Assembly (NCBI GenBank): GCA_015494725.1
Contig: WGAR01000107.1
Location: 1 to 6,750 of the forward strand
Direction: 5' to 3'
DNA from: Thermodesulfobacteriaceae bacterium
GTDB lineage: Bacteria > Desulfobacterota > Thermodesulfobacteria > Thermodesulfobacteriales > Thermodesulfobacteriaceae
Length of the DNA: 6,750 bases
Made by a program: the position numbers and the translations under genes. Shown in pieces: positions 5,536 through 6,750 of the stretch. Within the stretch, counting starts at the first letter, position 1, and every line of letters starts with the position of its first letter. The notes under the pieces were generated by a model that was not told where the DNA came from, ran no database searches, and worked only from the letters and a program-made list of their open reading frames with translations.

Positions 5536-6667
5536 GGGACACCTCCTTGGTAAGGCCGGCGTATCTGCGGGCCAGATCCCTTCTGGCCAGATAGGCCTCG
5601 CGCACGATGCGCATGTCCTCCAGGAAATGGGGCAATTCCTCCAGGCGCAGGGCCTGGGGGCCGTCGCAGAGGGCGGTCTCCGGGCGGGGATGGAATTCCA
5701 CCAGGATCATGTTGGCTCCGGCAATGACCCCCTGGGCCGCGGCATGGAAGATCTCCTGCAGGCCGTCCGGGGCCAGCTGCCTCCGCCCTACGGAATGGGT
5801 GGGATCCACACACACCGGAAGACGGGTGAGCCCCTTTACCACCGGAACGTGGGCGAAATCCACCAGGTTGCGGTGAGGGTCCCCCAGATTGGTCTTCACC
5901 CCCCGCAGACAGAATATGATCTTTCGGTTGCCCTCGCTGGCAATGTATTCACAGGCGTTGAGGGATTCCTCCAGGGTGATGCCCATGCCCCGTTTATAGA
6001 GGACCGGGAATTCGTCCTGACTGCCCACGGCCTTGAGCAACTCAAAATTCTGGGCGTTTCGGGTTCCGATCTGGAGCATGACCCCGGTGGGGCGTCCGGC
6101 TCTTTCGAGTTCTTCGTAGATCTCCTCGATATGGTTTTCCCGGGTCACCTCCATGGCTATGCATTTGATGCCGTATTTCCCGGCCAGTTCGAAGACCCAG
6201 GGCAGACACTTACGGCCATGCCCCTGGAAGGAATAGGGATTGGTGCGGGGCTTATAGGCCCCCATGCGGGAGGTGGCGATCCCGGCCTCCTTGAGGGCCC
6301 TGAACATGGCCTCCACGTTTTCCGGGGTATCCACCGCGCATAGACCGGCGAAGATATGGAAGGAATCCTGGTCGAAGTAGAGCCCGTTGTACTCGAAACC
6401 CAGGGGTTCGAGATCGTCCCGGTGACGTCCGATGAGGCGGTATTTCTTGGAAACCCGTACCACCCGTTCCACCCCCGGGAGACGCTGGATCTCCTCGTCC
6501 GGGAGGCGCGAGGTATCCCCGATGACGTAAATCTCCACCACCTTCCTCTCCTTGCCGGTGACTCCGGAGATGCGGGTCTGAACCTCTCCATGGAGATGGA
6601 TGAGATTCAGGATCTGTTGCACCTCCGGCCCGGAGGGATCCACCTCGGGTTTGAGGATGATAATCAT
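5501..6667 (-). CDS. aroF: DAHP synthase, type I beta-like, divergent
   Basis: Predicted 3-deoxy-D-arabino-heptulosonate 7-phosphate synthase: condenses phosphoenolpyruvate with erythrose 4-phosphate, the first shikimate-pathway step. The 388-aa product has an N-terminal ferredoxin-like (regulatory type) domain, about residues 1-80, opening MIIILKP and ending VVRVSKKYRLIGR. The (beta/alpha)8 barrel follows. Barrel motifs are GAYKPRTNPYSFQG (136-149), QIGTRNAQNF (199-208), KRG (225-227), VDPTHSVGRR (287-296) and LVEFHPRPETALCDGPQAL (322-340). Expected metal ligands are Cys110, His291, Glu324 and Asp335, all present. Oddities: the usual GPCSxE reads GLCAVD (108-113), CERG reads CLRG (253-256), and the protein is about 50 residues longer than Thermotoga-type enzymes, mainly at the two ends. 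The start is ATG 6667 with AGGAGG 11 nt upstream and a good promoter. A paralogue acting on a related sugar phosphate cannot be excluded. Confidence 0.88.
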   Translation of the reverse strand: MIIILKPEVDPSGPEVQQILNLIHLHGEVQTRISGVTGKERKVVEIYVIGDTSRLPDEEIQRLPGVERVVRVSKKYRLIGRHRDDLEPLGFEYNGLYFDQDSFHIFAGLCAVDTPENVEAMFRALKEAGIATSRMGAYKPRTNPYSFQGHGRKCLPWVFELAGKYGIKCIAMEVTRENHIEEIYEELERAGRPTGVMLQIGTRNAQNFELLKAVGSQDEFPVLYKRGMGITLEESLNACEYIASEGNRKIIFCLRGVKTNLGDPHRNLVDFAHVPVVKGLTRLPVCVDPTHSVGRRQLAPDGLQEIFHAAAQGVIAGANMILVEFHPRPETALCDGPQALRLEELPHFLEDMRIVREAYLARRDLARRYAGLTKEVSHGYPLSSACTV

Positions 6668-6696
6668 TTGCCCGCTGGCCTCCTTTTGCCTATATT
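6668..6696 (+). promoter_or_regulatory. Possible divergent promoter toward the right edge
   Basis: On the plus strand TTGCCC (6668-6673, 4 of 6 to the -35 consensus), a 17-bp spacer and TATATT (6691-6696, 5 of 6 to the -10 consensus) point to the right. The predicted start would fall at about 6703, next to an ATG at 6706. It interleaves with the aroF promoter and ribosome binding site on the other strand, so initiation in the two directions would compete. Confidence 0.35.
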
Positions 6697-6705
6697 TAGC
6701 TGAGT

Positions 6706-6734
6706 ATGTTAGCGCTCACCGCCAGGGCTGTCAA
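6706..6734 (-). promoter_or_regulatory. Sigma-70-type promoter for aroF and the amidotransferase
   Basis: On the minus strand a perfect -35 TTGACA (6734-6729) is followed by a 17-bp spacer and a -10 TAACAT (6711-6706, 4 of 6 to consensus). Transcription would start near 6699, giving a leader of about 32 nt that contains the AAGGAGG ribosome binding site (about 6685-6679) of aroF. I see no attenuator, riboswitch or Trp/Phe/Tyr-rich leader peptide in this short leader. Confidence 0.65.
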
Positions 6735-6750
6735 AATACTGCTTCTCCTG
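6706..6750 (+). CDS. Possible partial gene with hydrophobic N terminus
   Basis: An ATG at 6706 opens a frame that is still open at the window edge, reading MLALTARAVKILLLL. A short basic segment followed by leucines looks like the beginning of a signal peptide or first membrane helix. A plausible divergent promoter lies immediately upstream, which would give a leaderless or nearly leaderless mRNA. No Shine-Dalgarno is evident. Only 15 codons are visible, so this could be chance and no function can be proposed. Confidence 0.3.
   Translation, partial: MLALTARAVKILLLL

Noticed and set aside
5534..6343. A 269-codon plus-strand open frame opposite aroF
   Set aside because: It is antisense to a protein with clear DAHP synthase motifs; its composition is what the reverse frame of those codons would give, with no independent evidence.

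Overview
This GC-rich window is a compact bacterial chromosome segment with no sign of recent transfer, phage or insertion elements. The proteins are rich in Arg, Glu and Leu, genes overlap heavily and spacers are very short. This would suit a thermophilic, possibly deep-branching anaerobe, for example the Thermodesulfobacteria. That placement is an inference from style and gene order, not a marker-based assignment.

Layout, left to right. (1) A tRNA-Ser(CGA) gene with encoded CCA lies at 50-143 on the minus strand. (2) A tight minus-strand operon is transcribed right to left from about 3016: radC (JAMM/MPN+ domain protein), then a fused gene with IspH at its N terminus and a nine-helix UbiA-like membrane domain at its C terminus, then tadA (tRNA A34 deaminase). 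The first pair overlaps by 4 bp and the second by about 20 bp; the tRNA follows. (3) Divergent from radC, with only 19 bp between the start codons, run tsaD (tRNA t6A37 synthesis) and rsmA/ksgA (16S rRNA dimethyladenosine synthesis), overlapping by 35 bp. (4) A second minus-strand operon enters from the right: a type I beta-like DAHP synthase (aroF) and a class I glutamine amidotransferase overlapping by 35 bp. The amidotransferase meets rsmA tail to tail with a 51-bp coding overlap. (5) At the right edge, a good promoter for aroF faces what may be the first 15 codons of a divergent gene encoding a hydrophobic N terminus.

Much of the window concerns translation accuracy: a tRNA gene, wobble inosine, t6A37 and rRNA dimethylation. 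It also holds one step of MEP isoprenoid synthesis and the first step of the shikimate pathway. The most unusual items are three. First, the IspH/UbiA-like fusion retains IspH's iron-sulfur cysteines and UbiA's second Asp-rich motif but lacks the first Asp-rich motif. Second, the radC/tsaD spacer carries overlapping -10 boxes, each 7 nt from its start codon, implying leaderless mRNAs in both directions. Third, the DAHP synthase has substitutions in motifs that are normally nearly invariant. I see no CRISPR array, mobile element or clear novel defence-type system. No stretch of 300 bases lacks a gene.
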